Shown: in pieces, positions 25,700 through 34,888 of the stretch
Layout: each line of letters opens with the position of its first letter
Numbering within the stretch: position 1 is the stretch's first letter
Origin: Thermotoga sp.
Lineage (GTDB): Bacteria > Thermotogota > Thermotogae > Mesoaciditogales > Mesoaciditogaceae
Assembly: GCA_020722015.1 (NCBI GenBank)
Contig: DYLQ01000004.1
Location: forward strand, 8,235-69,597
Reading direction: 5' to 3'
DNA length: 61,363 nucleotides
Notes under the pieces: generated by a model
The model's input: the letters and a program-made list of their open reading frames with translations, nothing else
Told to the model about the DNA's origin: nothing
Database searches by the model: none
Position numbers and translations under genes: made by a program

Positions 25700-26356
25700 T
25701 CATGAACCATTAGATATCGTTTTGAAATATTTTAAAATGCCGTTGTCGTAAACGAGTGCTTCTTTCCATATGTTAACTGGATTTTCAAGCCACTTTTCCC
25801 TTGCCGGATTCGACATGAAGAATGGTTCTATTAAAACAGCAGGGACTTGCGCGTATCTTAACACGTAATATTCTTCTTGAATGAGATCACCTTGAACCCC
25901 GGTGAAATTTTCAAAAGCCTCAAGAAAAATCTTCGCGGCAAGTTCTGAATTATCCGTCGTACTCCAGTAAAAGGCCTGTGGTCTGTCTATATCTGGGGCA
26001 CCTTCTATGGAATTATGATGCATGCATAAAAAAAGATCCGCCCCGAGGTTGTTGGCAAGTGCTATTCTTGCTTGAAGAGAAACGTACACATCCGTTGCTC
26101 TTGTCAGATAAACACTTGCACCCTGGACTTTTAGAATGCTTGCAAGATCAAGTGCAACTTGAAGATTTATGTTTTTTTCAAGCAATCCTGTCGGCCCTAT
26201 TGCTCCCGTGTCTTCACCTCCATGGCCCGGATCAAGGACTATGATTTTCCCTCCAAGCACATTCATAAATGTAGCAGTTGAGGTCGTTGAGGACGCAAAG
26301 GAAATGGAAATTGAAACAAAAAACAAAATTACCACCAACAAGATCGCTCTTCTCAT
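25700..26356 (-). CDS. N-acetylmuramoyl-L-alanine amidase
   Basis: Secreted zinc amidase of the Amidase_3 family that cuts the bond between muramic acid and the stem peptide. Signal peptide at residues 1-21, then the family core: VLDPGHGGEDTGA (zinc His), E of GLLEKNINLQ, LTRATD, LFLCMHHNS and IEPFFMSNPAR. 218 aa with no cell-wall-binding repeats. The ATG has AGGAGG upstream (GCAGGAGGTAACTAC). It lies between ndh and thrS in the long minus-strand run. Confidence 0.93.
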   Translation of the reverse strand: MRRAILLVVILFFVSISISFASSTTSTATFMNVLGGKIIVLDPGHGGEDTGAIGPTGLLEKNINLQVALDLASILKVQGASVYLTRATDVYVSLQARIALANNLGADLFLCMHHNSIEGAPDIDRPQAFYWSTTDNSELAAKIFLEAFENFTGVQGDLIQEEYYVLRYAQVPAVLIEPFFMSNPAREKWLENPVNIWKEALVYDNGILKYFKTISNGS

Positions 26357-26399
26357 GTAGTTACCTCCTGCAATTGGACGGAAAGATCATACCACAAAT

Positions 26400-27605
26400 T
26401 CAAAAGATCTGATCCTTAAGATATTTCATGACAAGACCAAATCCTCCAACGTGAAACATGTGCTGCATATTCACAAGATGTTTCATGGGAATAGTCCTGT
26501 ATCCTGCAAAAGTACCGAGGGATTTTACGTTGGCAACTCCATATCTGCTTCCAATGTACACTATGTTTCCATGCAGTTTTAAATCAAGTGCCTTTTTCCC
26601 TCCTCCTTTTACAGCGGCGATCACGTTGTTTGCAGCTATCTGAGCGGATTGCATGGCAGATTCAACGAGTCCCGGCATAGGCTTGTTGGATTTGTCAACG
26701 TAGGAAGCAACATCTCCTATGGCATAGACATTCGGATCCGATGTTTCCATGTATTCATTCACAATGATTCTGCCTCTTTTATCCTTTTTAAGATCAAGTT
26801 GATTTGTAAAAGCGCTGCCCTGAACACCACCAGACCATACAAGTGTTTTTGTCGGTATGAATTCACCCGATTTAAGCGTAAATCCATCTGGCGAAACGTT
26901 AACTATCATTGAATTGGTCTTAACTTCAACACCATGCTCATTCATGTATTTAATGGCTTTATCGACAACATCTGTGTTTTCTATGTTGGGAAGAATTCTC
27001 GGCAAAGCTTCGACTATCATTAACTTAACTGATTTTCTATCAATGCCGTTAACTTTGGAAAGCTTATCGATCCACTCCATCAGCTCTCCCATGAGTTCAA
27101 CGCCAGTAAAGCCACCACCACCAACGACAAACGTAAGCATCTTCTGTTTTTCGTTTGGATCTTTGATATTTTTGACATCTTCAAAGATCTTTTTCACATG
27201 CTTGTTTATCCTTTGCGCATCTTCAAGAGTCCAAAAATATAGAGCATTTTCCTTCATACCGGGTATTCCGAAAAAATTAGGATCGCTACCGACTGCTATG
27301 ACAAGAAAATCATAATCGAAACCTTTGTCATGACTGAAAACCTTCCTGTTAACGAGATCAACCTTTTCAATTTCGGCCTTTTCAAGTTTTGCAGATTTCG
27401 GCAAAACCTTATCGATAGGCATCTTCAAAGCATCTAAAGGTATTCTTTCACAGGCAAATTTGTGTATTTCAGTTCTGAAAGTTTGGAATCCTTCTTTTTC
27501 AAAAAGTGTAATTTCAACGTCCTTCGAGGATGATCTTTTACCCAACGCTTGGACAAATTCAACTCCGGCAAATCCTCCTCCTACGATTACTACCTTTTTG
27601 GCCAT
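26400..27605 (-). CDS. Type II NADH dehydrogenase-like flavoprotein
   Basis: Monotopic NADH:quinone oxidoreductase (NDH-2) candidate, 401 aa. FAD site VVIVGGGFAGVEF at residues 4-16, second Rossmann NADH site FVVGGGGFTGVELMGEL, FAD motif VYAIGDVASY and the quinone-side segment ESAMQSAQIAANNV. It begins 3 nt after a UbiA-type prenyltransferase gene, so quinone synthesis and reduction are coupled at operon level. In Gram-positive flavin-based electron transfer loci an NDH-2 feeds a dedicated demethylmenaquinone pool; that role is inferred. A sulfide:quinone reductase is less likely, as its Cys motifs are absent. Confidence 0.87.
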   Translation of the reverse strand: MAKKVVIVGGGFAGVEFVQALGKRSSSKDVEITLFEKEGFQTFRTEIHKFACERIPLDALKMPIDKVLPKSAKLEKAEIEKVDLVNRKVFSHDKGFDYDFLVIAVGSDPNFFGIPGMKENALYFWTLEDAQRINKHVKKIFEDVKNIKDPNEKQKMLTFVVGGGGFTGVELMGELMEWIDKLSKVNGIDRKSVKLMIVEALPRILPNIENTDVVDKAIKYMNEHGVEVKTNSMIVNVSPDGFTLKSGEFIPTKTLVWSGGVQGSAFTNQLDLKKDKRGRIIVNEYMETSDPNVYAIGDVASYVDKSNKPMPGLVESAMQSAQIAANNVIAAVKGGGKKALDLKLHGNIVYIGSRYGVANVKSLGTFAGYRTIPMKHLVNMQHMFHVGGFGLVMKYLKDQIF

Positions 27606-27608
27606 AAA

Positions 27609-28514
27609 TCACCTCCATGTTCGAAAATTAACTATGATAAGTCCTATTACTAAACCCAATCCGAAGATCAACATCGCGTTAGAAGTTGAAATATCTATAT
27701 TCATGATCGCCTTGCCGTCTATTTTACCACGTGATTTTGAGAAAAGTTTCACCATAATCATCACGTAAAAAGGTATTGAAAGGAAAGAAAGTAAGCTCCA
27801 TAAAGAAATTTTTTGAATTAAAATCATGTAAAACAACAAAATGAATTGAAGAAGAAATATCGCAAGGTAAAGCCAAGCACCGAAAATATCTCCGAACAAA
27901 ATCGTCATGGATTTTATTCCAATCTGCCTGTCATTATCTGTGTCTCTTATCTCATTCGACAGTACTATATTCGTGACCGGAAAGCCTATTATCGAGGAAA
28001 GGATCAACACATCGGGTGATATGGTCCTTGCCATGAGATAATAACCACCCGTTGTGATCAAAAGGCCGTATATCACGAATATGGTCGGGACTGAAAGACC
28101 ATGGTATTTCAAATTAACGGGATCGGCGGTATAAAAATAACCTCCAACTATTCCTGCCAAACCAAAGATCAAGATGTAAGGCGTTGAAAGCAAAATAACC
28201 GCGATTCCGAAAATAAAAGCCACAGCAAAACACGCTATCATTACGTACTTCTCTGCTTTTAGAGTTATCTTTCCATTCATAAGAAGCCTGCTTCCGCTCG
28301 ATCCAAAAGTTCCAGGCCTGTCTATTCCATGTTTGTAATCAAAATAATCGTTGGCACTGTTAGAACCGAGATGGATGAACATCAAAGAAATGGCTCCAAG
28401 CACGTAAAGTACCCATGAAAAATACCCTTCTCTAAACGCAAATAGAGCACCAACTGTGAAGGGTAATAAGCTTGCTCCAACAACATAAGGCCTTGTCGCG
28501 AGAAAATATTTCAT
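27609..28514 (-). CDS. UbiA/MenA-type prenyltransferase
   Basis: Polytopic prenyltransferase, probably acting on 1,4-dihydroxy-2-naphthoate to give demethylmenaquinone. Both Asp-rich motifs are present: NDYFDYKHGID and, in the second half, NEIRDTDNDRQIGIKSM, the latter typical of MenA. Eight or nine helices, 301 aa. It is joined to the NDH-2 gene by a 3-nt gap. Quinones are unusual for fermentative Thermotogota, so this is a notable pair. Other men genes are not in the window, and a role in another aromatic-prenyl lipid cannot be excluded. Confidence 0.85.
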   Translation of the reverse strand: MKYFLATRPYVVGASLLPFTVGALFAFREGYFSWVLYVLGAISLMFIHLGSNSANDYFDYKHGIDRPGTFGSSGSRLLMNGKITLKAEKYVMIACFAVAFIFGIAVILLSTPYILIFGLAGIVGGYFYTADPVNLKYHGLSVPTIFVIYGLLITTGGYYLMARTISPDVLILSSIIGFPVTNIVLSNEIRDTDNDRQIGIKSMTILFGDIFGAWLYLAIFLLQFILLFYMILIQKISLWSLLSFLSIPFYVMIMVKLFSKSRGKIDGKAIMNIDISTSNAMLIFGLGLVIGLIIVNFRTWR

Positions 28515-28526
28515 AATACTACCTCC

Positions 28527-29333
28527 TTACAAAGTTGTAACGTATCTTATCAAAAATCCAACGACGTAAGCCACAAAAGCGGCCATACTTCCCGTCAAAA
28601 GCATTTCAAGGCCACTTTTAATCCAATTTACATTTGTGACCACATTTCTCAAAGCACCAACGATGAACAGAGTTACAAGTGTTAAGATCGTTGCCGTTAA
28701 AAACGTATTTCGCGCGAAAACAGGTATAAAACTTGCGAGAATGTAAGTTACAAGTGGCATGAATCCAAAAAAGACAAAAGAAAAAAAGGTAACAATTGCA
28801 TCTGCAAATGGAGAGGCGTTTTCGTCCTCAAGTATACCGAGCTCTTCGTGCATCATCGTCTCAACCCATAAGTCTTTGTTTGAACTTAGAATATCAACAA
28901 GATCTTTGGCTTTTTCTTCTTCCAAACCTTTTGATTTGTATATCTCCACTAATTCTAACTTTTCAGAAGCGGGATCTACTTCCACTTCCCATTTTTCGCG
29001 CTGTCGTTCACTTTTGCTGTACTTCTTCGATGTTTGTTGAGAAAGGTAATCTCCCATGGCCATTGAAAAACCATCACCGAAAAGATTTGCAAATCCCATT
29101 ATCAGAACAATCTGAGGACTGAGATGAGCTCCCATGGCACTAGCAACGACGGCGAAAGTCGTTATTATTCCATCACTTGCACCGTAAACAAGAGGATTCA
29201 TGTACCTTCCTTGAGTGGTTTTGTGCCAAGACTCTTCCGCTATGGATTGCTTTGAATGGGCCTGATTGTGAAGCGTGAGATCTTTTGATTCAAAGGCTTT
29301 TCTTGCCATCTTTTGTCTATCTTTTTCTTTCAT
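28527..29333 (-). CDS. VIT1/CCC1-family Fe/Mn transporter
   Basis: Membrane carrier of the VIT1/CCC1 family that exports or sequesters Fe(II)/Mn(II). Signature GASDGIITTFAVVASA and GFANLFGDGFSMAMGDYLS, five helices, and a long Glu-rich cytoplasmic metal-binding loop (EVEVDPASEKLELVEIYKSKG... MMHEELGI). 268 aa with a charged N-terminal extension of about 45 residues. Lies 12 nt upstream of the prenyltransferase gene and 55 nt downstream of kamE. Confidence 0.9.
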   Translation of the reverse strand: MKEKDRQKMARKAFESKDLTLHNQAHSKQSIAEESWHKTTQGRYMNPLVYGASDGIITTFAVVASAMGAHLSPQIVLIMGFANLFGDGFSMAMGDYLSQQTSKKYSKSERQREKWEVEVDPASEKLELVEIYKSKGLEEEKAKDLVDILSSNKDLWVETMMHEELGILEDENASPFADAIVTFFSFVFFGFMPLVTYILASFIPVFARNTFLTATILTLVTLFIVGALRNVVTNVNWIKSGLEMLLTGSMAAFVAYVVGFLIRYVTTL

Positions 29334-29388
29334 GTTAATGTTAACTCCTTAGAAAGATTTTTATTTGAAAACAACGCTACACGTCAGT

Positions 29389-30138
29389 CTAAGACGATCT
29401 TTTCAAAATCCTATCCGTTATGTAAGCCGCCACATCAGATGGCATTGTTCCCGCACCAAAGCCGGCATCGTATCCCAGTTCGACTGCAAGTTCATGGGTT
29501 ATCCTCGGTCCTCCGACTATCAGCAATACCTTATCTCTTAGTTTCTCAGCATCTAATATATCGACAAGATCTGTCAGTTGCTTTATATGAATTTCTCTTT
29601 GCGTCACGATTTGGGAAACGAGTATGACATCTGCTTTGTATTCTCTTGCTTTCCTTACAAGTTCCAAAGGCGGTACTTGACTGCCGAGATTGTAAACTTT
29701 AAAAGCTTTATATCTTTCAAGGCCTGAATCTCCGTGATATCCTTTCATGTTAAGTATTGAATCGAGTCCTATAGTATGGGCATCAGAACCTATCGTTGCA
29801 CCAACGATTACAACCTGACGTTTCAGATATTTCGATATTTTATCGTTTATCTCTTCAATTCCCATTTTAGTTATTTCAACTTCAAATGTTTTGATGGATG
29901 TGTAATCGACGTATTTGTTGGTTTTCGCGTAAATCACGAAAAAGGTAAAATCTTCTCCTATATCTTCGGTGAGTACTATTTGGATATCCGAAAAGCCCAT
30001 TGATTCAACGAGCATCCTTGCGGCTTCGCGTGCCTTTGCACCTGCCGGTATTGGAAGTGTGAAAGATAACTGAATCACGCCATCGTTGGTTTGATCACCG
30101 TAGGGCTTGATATTTTTAAGATCCAAATTGGGTATCAT
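29389..30138 (-). CDS. kamE: Lysine 5,6-aminomutase beta subunit
   Basis: Cobalamin-binding subunit of the adenosylcobalamin- and PLP-dependent aminomutase that moves the terminal amino group of D-lysine or L-beta-lysine to C5. The N-terminal ~100 residues form the dimerisation domain; the Rossmann-type B12 domain starts with VIVGATIGSDAHTIG, where His121 is the cobalt ligand. Lys132 (NMKGY), 11 residues later, matches the lysine that holds PLP. 249 aa. ATG overlaps the kamD stop by 4 nt. Confidence 0.95.
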   Translation of the reverse strand: MIPNLDLKNIKPYGDQTNDGVIQLSFTLPIPAGAKAREAARMLVESMGFSDIQIVLTEDIGEDFTFFVIYAKTNKYVDYTSIKTFEVEITKMGIEEINDKISKYLKRQVVIVGATIGSDAHTIGLDSILNMKGYHGDSGLERYKAFKVYNLGSQVPPLELVRKAREYKADVILVSQIVTQREIHIKQLTDLVDILDAEKLRDKVLLIVGGPRITHELAVELGYDAGFGAGTMPSDVAAYITDRILKRSS

Positions 30139-31697
30139 AATCCATCACCTCTTACCATTGTTTCCATCTTGTCAAAGATGGGATTGTAGTAATCCTCGTC
30201 TTTGACGAATACGCCATCGGCACCCTTTCCCTCGTCCATCTTTCTTGAGATATCTCCAAATACACTTTCTTCTATCGAAGCCATCAAGCCCACCTCTTTC
30301 ACGTGTTCGAGAAGTGAGATGGCGTTTTCAAGCACCCTACTTGCTTCTTTTTGTATGAAACCGTCTTTTTTGAACTCGATGTCTTTTCCAAGCGCCTTTG
30401 CATTGTTAAAAACGTACTTCGCATTTGAGATGGCAAGGTACCTATCCTGAACAAGCGGTGTGTGAATTGCTTCCGTTAACATTCCAAGCAGATGTATCGA
30501 TTGACCTGTCATGATGGATACAAGATTGTACAAGGTATTTTGCGCATATCCTTTGAATATATTTCCGGTCATGTAACGCGTTGGAGGCATGTATTTTGGA
30601 GTTGCGTTGGGAAAGAGTTCCCTTGTCAAAAGTGCATGTGCGATCTCGTAAAGTAATCCATTTTCCACATCGGGATCTATTTCAAAGGCATGACCTATTC
30701 CCATGTATTCAGGTTTCATTCCGGCCTTAAGGGCGAACTGTTCATTTATGAGTTGCGATGCGGTAACGGTATGTGCGCGATCAATTGGATCTGATGTTTT
30801 TATGTAATTGTCCTCTCCCGTGTTTATGGTTATATGAGAAAAGGCGCATATAAATCTTGACGTGTATTGATCGACAAAGGTCCTCATCATGTTTATGTTT
30901 CTGAACAAAATTCCGTACATCGAATCGTTGAGCAACATGTCAAGACCTTCAAGTGCGGCCATCGCACTTATTTCCGGCATGCAAAGGCCTGATGCGTAAT
31001 TCGTGAGTCTGATGTATCTTCCCACTTTTGAAGCCATTTCGTCCAAAGCTTCCCTCATGATTTTGAAATTTGCTTGAGTTGCGTAAGTTCCACCGTATCC
31101 TTCAGTTGTGACACCAAACGGAACGAAATCCAACAAAGATTGGGCCGTTGATCTTATCACGGCAATTATATCCGCTCCTTCACTTACTGCAGCCTTTGCC
31201 TGAATCACATCTTCGTATATGTTTCCAGTTGCGACTATGACGTAAATGTAAGGTTGATTTGGATTTCCGAGCGTTTCAAGCATGGAATCTCTTTCATTTT
31301 TGATTTTTTCCAACTTTCTTATGGATTCTTCCGTTAACTCATCGATTTTTTCTGCAACGATACTTTCTTTCTGAGGTCTGATTTCTACAAGAGAAAATTC
31401 TTTTCTGCCAACTGACTCGGCAATTTCTTGAGGGGACATCGATTTTGCCACGCAGGCATTTGCAATCCAGTAAGTTATGCCTCTTTTAAGGCCGTCGTGT
31501 GATTTTACATCATGAACGACGACATTTGGAAGTGGGATACCATCGGTATCAACGCCATCAATTCCGTAAAGTCGCGTCACCGTTCTTTCGACTGAGTCGG
31601 TACTTCTCAGATTTATGAATTTTTGTACATCATCCGTAACGGCCTTTGCCAGCTCTCTTGCTTTCCTCACCAAATTCTGATCGAGATCAAGATGCAT
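30135..31697 (-). CDS. kamD: Lysine 5,6-aminomutase alpha subunit
   Basis: Large (TIM-barrel) subunit of lysine 5,6-aminomutase, 520 aa, the usual KamD length. Recognised from its N-terminus (DQNLVRKARELAKAV), the RSTAQSLLDFVPFGVTTEGYGGT block and a late MTGQSIHLLGMLTEAIHTPLVQDR segment. It follows hisS by 22 nt with a strong GGAGG. Lysine 2,3-aminomutase (kamA) and 3,5-diaminohexanoate dehydrogenase (kdd) are not in the window. Confidence 0.94.
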   Translation of the reverse strand: MHLDLDQNLVRKARELAKAVTDDVQKFINLRSTDSVERTVTRLYGIDGVDTDGIPLPNVVVHDVKSHDGLKRGITYWIANACVAKSMSPQEIAESVGRKEFSLVEIRPQKESIVAEKIDELTEESIRKLEKIKNERDSMLETLGNPNQPYIYVIVATGNIYEDVIQAKAAVSEGADIIAVIRSTAQSLLDFVPFGVTTEGYGGTYATQANFKIMREALDEMASKVGRYIRLTNYASGLCMPEISAMAALEGLDMLLNDSMYGILFRNINMMRTFVDQYTSRFICAFSHITINTGEDNYIKTSDPIDRAHTVTASQLINEQFALKAGMKPEYMGIGHAFEIDPDVENGLLYEIAHALLTRELFPNATPKYMPPTRYMTGNIFKGYAQNTLYNLVSIMTGQSIHLLGMLTEAIHTPLVQDRYLAISNAKYVFNNAKALGKDIEFKKDGFIQKEASRVLENAISLLEHVKEVGLMASIEESVFGDISRKMDEGKGADGVFVKDEDYYNPIFDKMETMVRGDGL

Positions 31698-31719
31698 GAT
31701 CTGCCTCCTCGATTTTTAT

Positions 31720-32961
31720 CTATTTTGCACCATTTATCTCTTTTATCATCTCTGACAATCTTACCTTTGATTGTTCCCCCGTTTTCATGTTTTTCAAAGT
31801 ATAAAGACCGGTCCTTATCTCTTCTTCGCCTATAACAACGGTGTATCGCGCATTTTCTTTTGAAGCGTAAGAAAATTGACCCTTGACATTTCTTCCCATA
31901 ACATCGACATCTACTTTAAAATAACGTGAAAGCGCGCTTGCGACCTTCAAGGCTTCGATTCTTTGATCTTCATCTATGGATACGATATAGACATCCAAAT
32001 CTTCTGCTTTCGGAAGTTTTCCTTCCTCCTCGAGTGCGAGGATTAACCTTTCTATCCCAAATGCAAAGCCAATTGAGGGAATTTTGGGGCCACCGAGTTC
32101 TTCTATGAGTCTGTCGTAACGTCCTCCTCCTCCTATGGCGTCCTGTGCTCCAAGAGAAGGATATTTAAATTCAAAGACCGTTCTTGTGTAATAATCGAGA
32201 CCTCTTACGATCGATGGATCGACTTCATACTCTATCTCCATTTCGTCGAGGTATTTTCTAAGTTTATCGAAATGCACTTTACAATCATGACAGAGATAAT
32301 CCGTTATTTTTGGCGCATTTTCAGCATATTTTGCATCTTTTTTACAATCAAGAAGTCTTAACACATTTCTATCATATCTAACCCTGCAATCATCGCATAG
32401 ATCGTTGAAAAAAGGTTTATAGTAAGCCTTAAGCGCTTCAACGTAATTAGGTCTACATTTTTCGTCCCCGGTTGAATTTATCTTGAGTTTGAATTTGTCT
32501 AAACCTATCGCTTTAAGCATTTCAATTGCCAGAAGAATTGTCATGGCATCGGCAATCGGCAAAGGTGATCCTATAAGTTCAACGCCAAATTGATGAAATT
32601 GTCTCATTCGTCCAGCCTGAGGGCGTTCATACCTGAACATGGGTCCGTAATAGAAAAGTTTCTGAGGAAGGCCTTTAGATAAAAGGTTGTTTTCTATGAA
32701 AGCGCGCATAACCGGCGCAGTGCCTTCAGGTCTGAGTGTTATAGATCTGTTTCCTTTGTCCTCAAAAGTGTACATTTCTTTTTGAACGATATCAGTTTCA
32801 TTTCCCACACTTCTGTTGAACAGCTCAGTTGCCTCGAAGATCGGTGTTCGTGTCTCGATAAAGCCAAAATTCAAGGCGACATTTTTGAGTTTGCCTTCAA
32901 GCCATTCCCATATTCTTGAATCCTCGATTATGTCATTTGTGCCTTTAATTCTCGATATCAC
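31720..32961 (-). CDS. hisS: Histidyl-tRNA synthetase
   Basis: Class II synthetase for histidine, 413 aa. Motif 1 region GTNDI, motif 2 block TLRPEGTAPVMRAF...FRYERPQAGRMRQFHQFGVE, histidine-binding RGLDYYTRTVFEF and motif 3 IGFAFGIERLI, then the anticodon domain. A Cys-rich stretch (CDDCRVRYD...CKKDA...CHDCKVHF) in the middle is typical of many bacterial HisRS. GGAGG precedes the ATG. It heads towards kamDE on the same strand. Confidence 0.97.
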   Translation of the reverse strand: MISRIKGTNDIIEDSRIWEWLEGKLKNVALNFGFIETRTPIFEATELFNRSVGNETDIVQKEMYTFEDKGNRSITLRPEGTAPVMRAFIENNLLSKGLPQKLFYYGPMFRYERPQAGRMRQFHQFGVELIGSPLPIADAMTILLAIEMLKAIGLDKFKLKINSTGDEKCRPNYVEALKAYYKPFFNDLCDDCRVRYDRNVLRLLDCKKDAKYAENAPKITDYLCHDCKVHFDKLRKYLDEMEIEYEVDPSIVRGLDYYTRTVFEFKYPSLGAQDAIGGGGRYDRLIEELGGPKIPSIGFAFGIERLILALEEEGKLPKAEDLDVYIVSIDEDQRIEALKVASALSRYFKVDVDVMGRNVKGQFSYASKENARYTVVIGEEEIRTGLYTLKNMKTGEQSKVRLSEMIKEINGAK

Positions 32962-32990
32962 ATCGTTCCTCCTTGACAGATTTCGTCTTT

Positions 32991-33605
32991 TTAGACTACC
33001 AAGCCGTCTTTGCCATGCGCCATTATCTCATCGTATGCCTTTTTCAAAATCCTTATATCATCCCACGTTAAAGCCTTCGGAGAGCCTTGCTCTTTAGACT
33101 GATTTCTCAAGAGATAACTTGGATGAAACATGGGAAAGAGTCTTATGCCGCCTTTCCATTCAAAAAACTTTCCTCGTGATTCAGTTATGGATCCTTTCAT
33201 GAAAAAGTTAAGGGCAGTTGCTCCAAGTGGGACTATTATCTGAGGATTTATCACGGCCAATTGGGCCATTAAAAAATGTGAACAAGAGAGAACTTCTTCT
33301 GAGGAAGGTACTCTGTTTTCGGGCGGTCTGCATTTTACAACGTTGGTTATGTAGAGTTCTTTTCTTATGAATCCTGCGGATTCAAGGATTTTGTCGAAAA
33401 GTTGACCTGCTTTTCCAACGAAAGGTCTTCCTGAAAGATCTTCTTCTTGGCCAGGTCCTTCACCGACAAAGACTATGGGTGAATGAATATTTCCTTCTCC
33501 TGGCACGACATTTGTCCTTGTTTGACTTAGTTGACACGCCGTACACTCTGAAATTTTTTCTTCAATAACTTTCATCAATTTTTCATCTTTTTCATCGTTC
33601 TCCAT
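32991..33605 (-). CDS. Family 4 uracil-DNA glycosylase
   Basis: Thermostable [4Fe-4S] uracil-DNA glycosylase that removes uracil formed by cytosine deamination, a repair function prominent in thermophiles. Fe-S ligands C21, C24, C92 and C108; catalytic motif GEGPGQEED at 48-56; late motif HPSYLLR. 204 aa, family length. AGGAGG precedes the ATG. It heads the long minus-strand gene series and is divergent from the patatin gene. Confidence 0.94.
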   Translation of the reverse strand: MENDEKDEKLMKVIEEKISECTACQLSQTRTNVVPGEGNIHSPIVFVGEGPGQEEDLSGRPFVGKAGQLFDKILESAGFIRKELYITNVVKCRPPENRVPSSEEVLSCSHFLMAQLAVINPQIIVPLGATALNFFMKGSITESRGKFFEWKGGIRLFPMFHPSYLLRNQSKEQGSPKALTWDDIRILKKAYDEIMAHGKDGLVV

Positions 33606-33627
33606 TTTAACCTCCTACCCAAAATTT

Positions 33628-33648
33628 TACCATAACATATGGTATAAT
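33628..33648 (+). promoter_or_regulatory. Patatin-operon promoter with palindrome
   Basis: Extended -10 box TGG-TATAAT (33640-33648), overlapped by a perfect palindrome TACCATA-ACA-TATGGTA (33628-33644). No clear -35 box. The overlap suggests that a repressor may act here, but the palindrome could be chance. Confidence 0.45.
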
Positions 33649-33666
33649 CTAAAAGAGATGATATAA

Positions 33667-34872
33667 ATGAAATGGTTTTTTCTCATTTTGATTTTGACAG
33701 GGAGTGCTTTTATGGCCTTTTCATCTCCGTGGGCTTTGGTCTTGACAGGTGGTGGAGCACGAGGAGCATACGAAGCTGGAGCCCTTAAAGCGATAAATCA
33801 GTTGGACCTTGACGTAAAAGGTGTATATGGTACTTCAGTTGGGGCGTTGAATGGAGCATTTTACTGTCAAGGAGAGACCGAAAAACTTTACAAGATGTGG
33901 CAAAATCTTTCTTACTCGGATGTCATGTCGATAAATGCTTCCTCTAATACCACCAACGTGTACTTAAATGTAATACGCGAGATGTTTTCCTTTCATCTTA
34001 TAAATGTAGAGCCACTGATCGAGATGGTAAAGGAAAATCTCGATGAACAGAAGATCAGAGACAGCGGAATAGATTTCGGCCTTGTAACTTACGATCTTTC
34101 AAAATTTTCTCCGGTTGAGTTGTACATTTCTCAAATTCCAAAAGGACAACTTTTGGATTACGTACTTGCAAGTGCAAATTATCCCATCTTTCAAAGACAA
34201 ATTATAAACGGTCAGACTTACATAGATGGCGGAGTTTACAACAATGCACCTGTTAACATGGCTCTTGAAAAAGGATTCAAAAATATTTTGCTTGTAAATG
34301 TCTCTGATATTCCCTTTTTTCTTCCACCAATACCAAAAGATGTTGATTTGAAGAGCATATCACCATCAGGAACCATAGGAAGTGCCTTGGATTTTAATCC
34401 GGAAAATGAACGTAGGTTGGAAAAAATGGGATACCTCGATACGTTAAAAGCTTTTGGAAAGTTCGTTGGACGGAATTATTACATATATCCACCTAAATCA
34501 CCCATACTCATAGATGCTTTGCTTTCGATGGATGCAACGGAATTGTCCAAGATAGCAGATATTCTTGATCTAAATATAGCAGGTTATTCACACGATCTCG
34601 CAGTCTACGGAATTTTAATTCCAGAGATTTTGCAAACTGTTAAGGCTACTTCTTTTGACTCTTTGAATCTTGACTTGTTTGAAATAACCGCAAGCGTACT
34701 TGATATAAACAGGCTGGCTCCTTACACTCAGAGCGAACTCGTGAAAGCAATAGCCGAAAGTAATCAAAAGTTGAATACAAGTTTTCTTTTTTTTCAAATA
34801 AAAGAAAATTCTATTGTCGAAGTTGTAAGAGAGATATGTAAGTTCATAGTTTCATCTGGTATGAAGTGTTAA
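33667..34872 (+). CDS. Secreted patatin-like phospholipase
   Basis: Patatin-family serine hydrolase of the Ser-Asp dyad type (lipid acyl hydrolase), 401 aa. Signal peptide at residues 1-19. Oxyanion motif GGGARG at 28-33, nucleophile elbow GTSVG with Ser57, and catalytic Asp187 in IDGGVYNNAP. The C-terminal 200 residues contain no motif I know. It is the first gene of a plus-strand series running to trmFO. Confidence 0.9.
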   Translation: MKWFFLILILTGSAFMAFSSPWALVLTGGGARGAYEAGALKAINQLDLDVKGVYGTSVGALNGAFYCQGETEKLYKMWQNLSYSDVMSINASSNTTNVYLNVIREMFSFHLINVEPLIEMVKENLDEQKIRDSGIDFGLVTYDLSKFSPVELYISQIPKGQLLDYVLASANYPIFQRQIINGQTYIDGGVYNNAPVNMALEKGFKNILLVNVSDIPFFLPPIPKDVDLKSISPSGTIGSALDFNPENERRLEKMGYLDTLKAFGKFVGRNYYIYPPKSPILIDALLSMDATELSKIADILDLNIAGYSHDLAVYGILIPEILQTVKATSFDSLNLDLFEITASVLDINRLAPYTQSELVKAIAESNQKLNTSFLFFQIKENSIVEVVREICKFIVSSGMKC

Positions 34873-34888
34873 AAGGAGAGCGATGTGA

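Noticed and set aside
23663-25720. T-box leader for thrS or hisS
   Set aside because: The upstream gaps are too short (37 nt before thrS, 29 nt before hisS) for a T-box structure, and no T-box core is seen.
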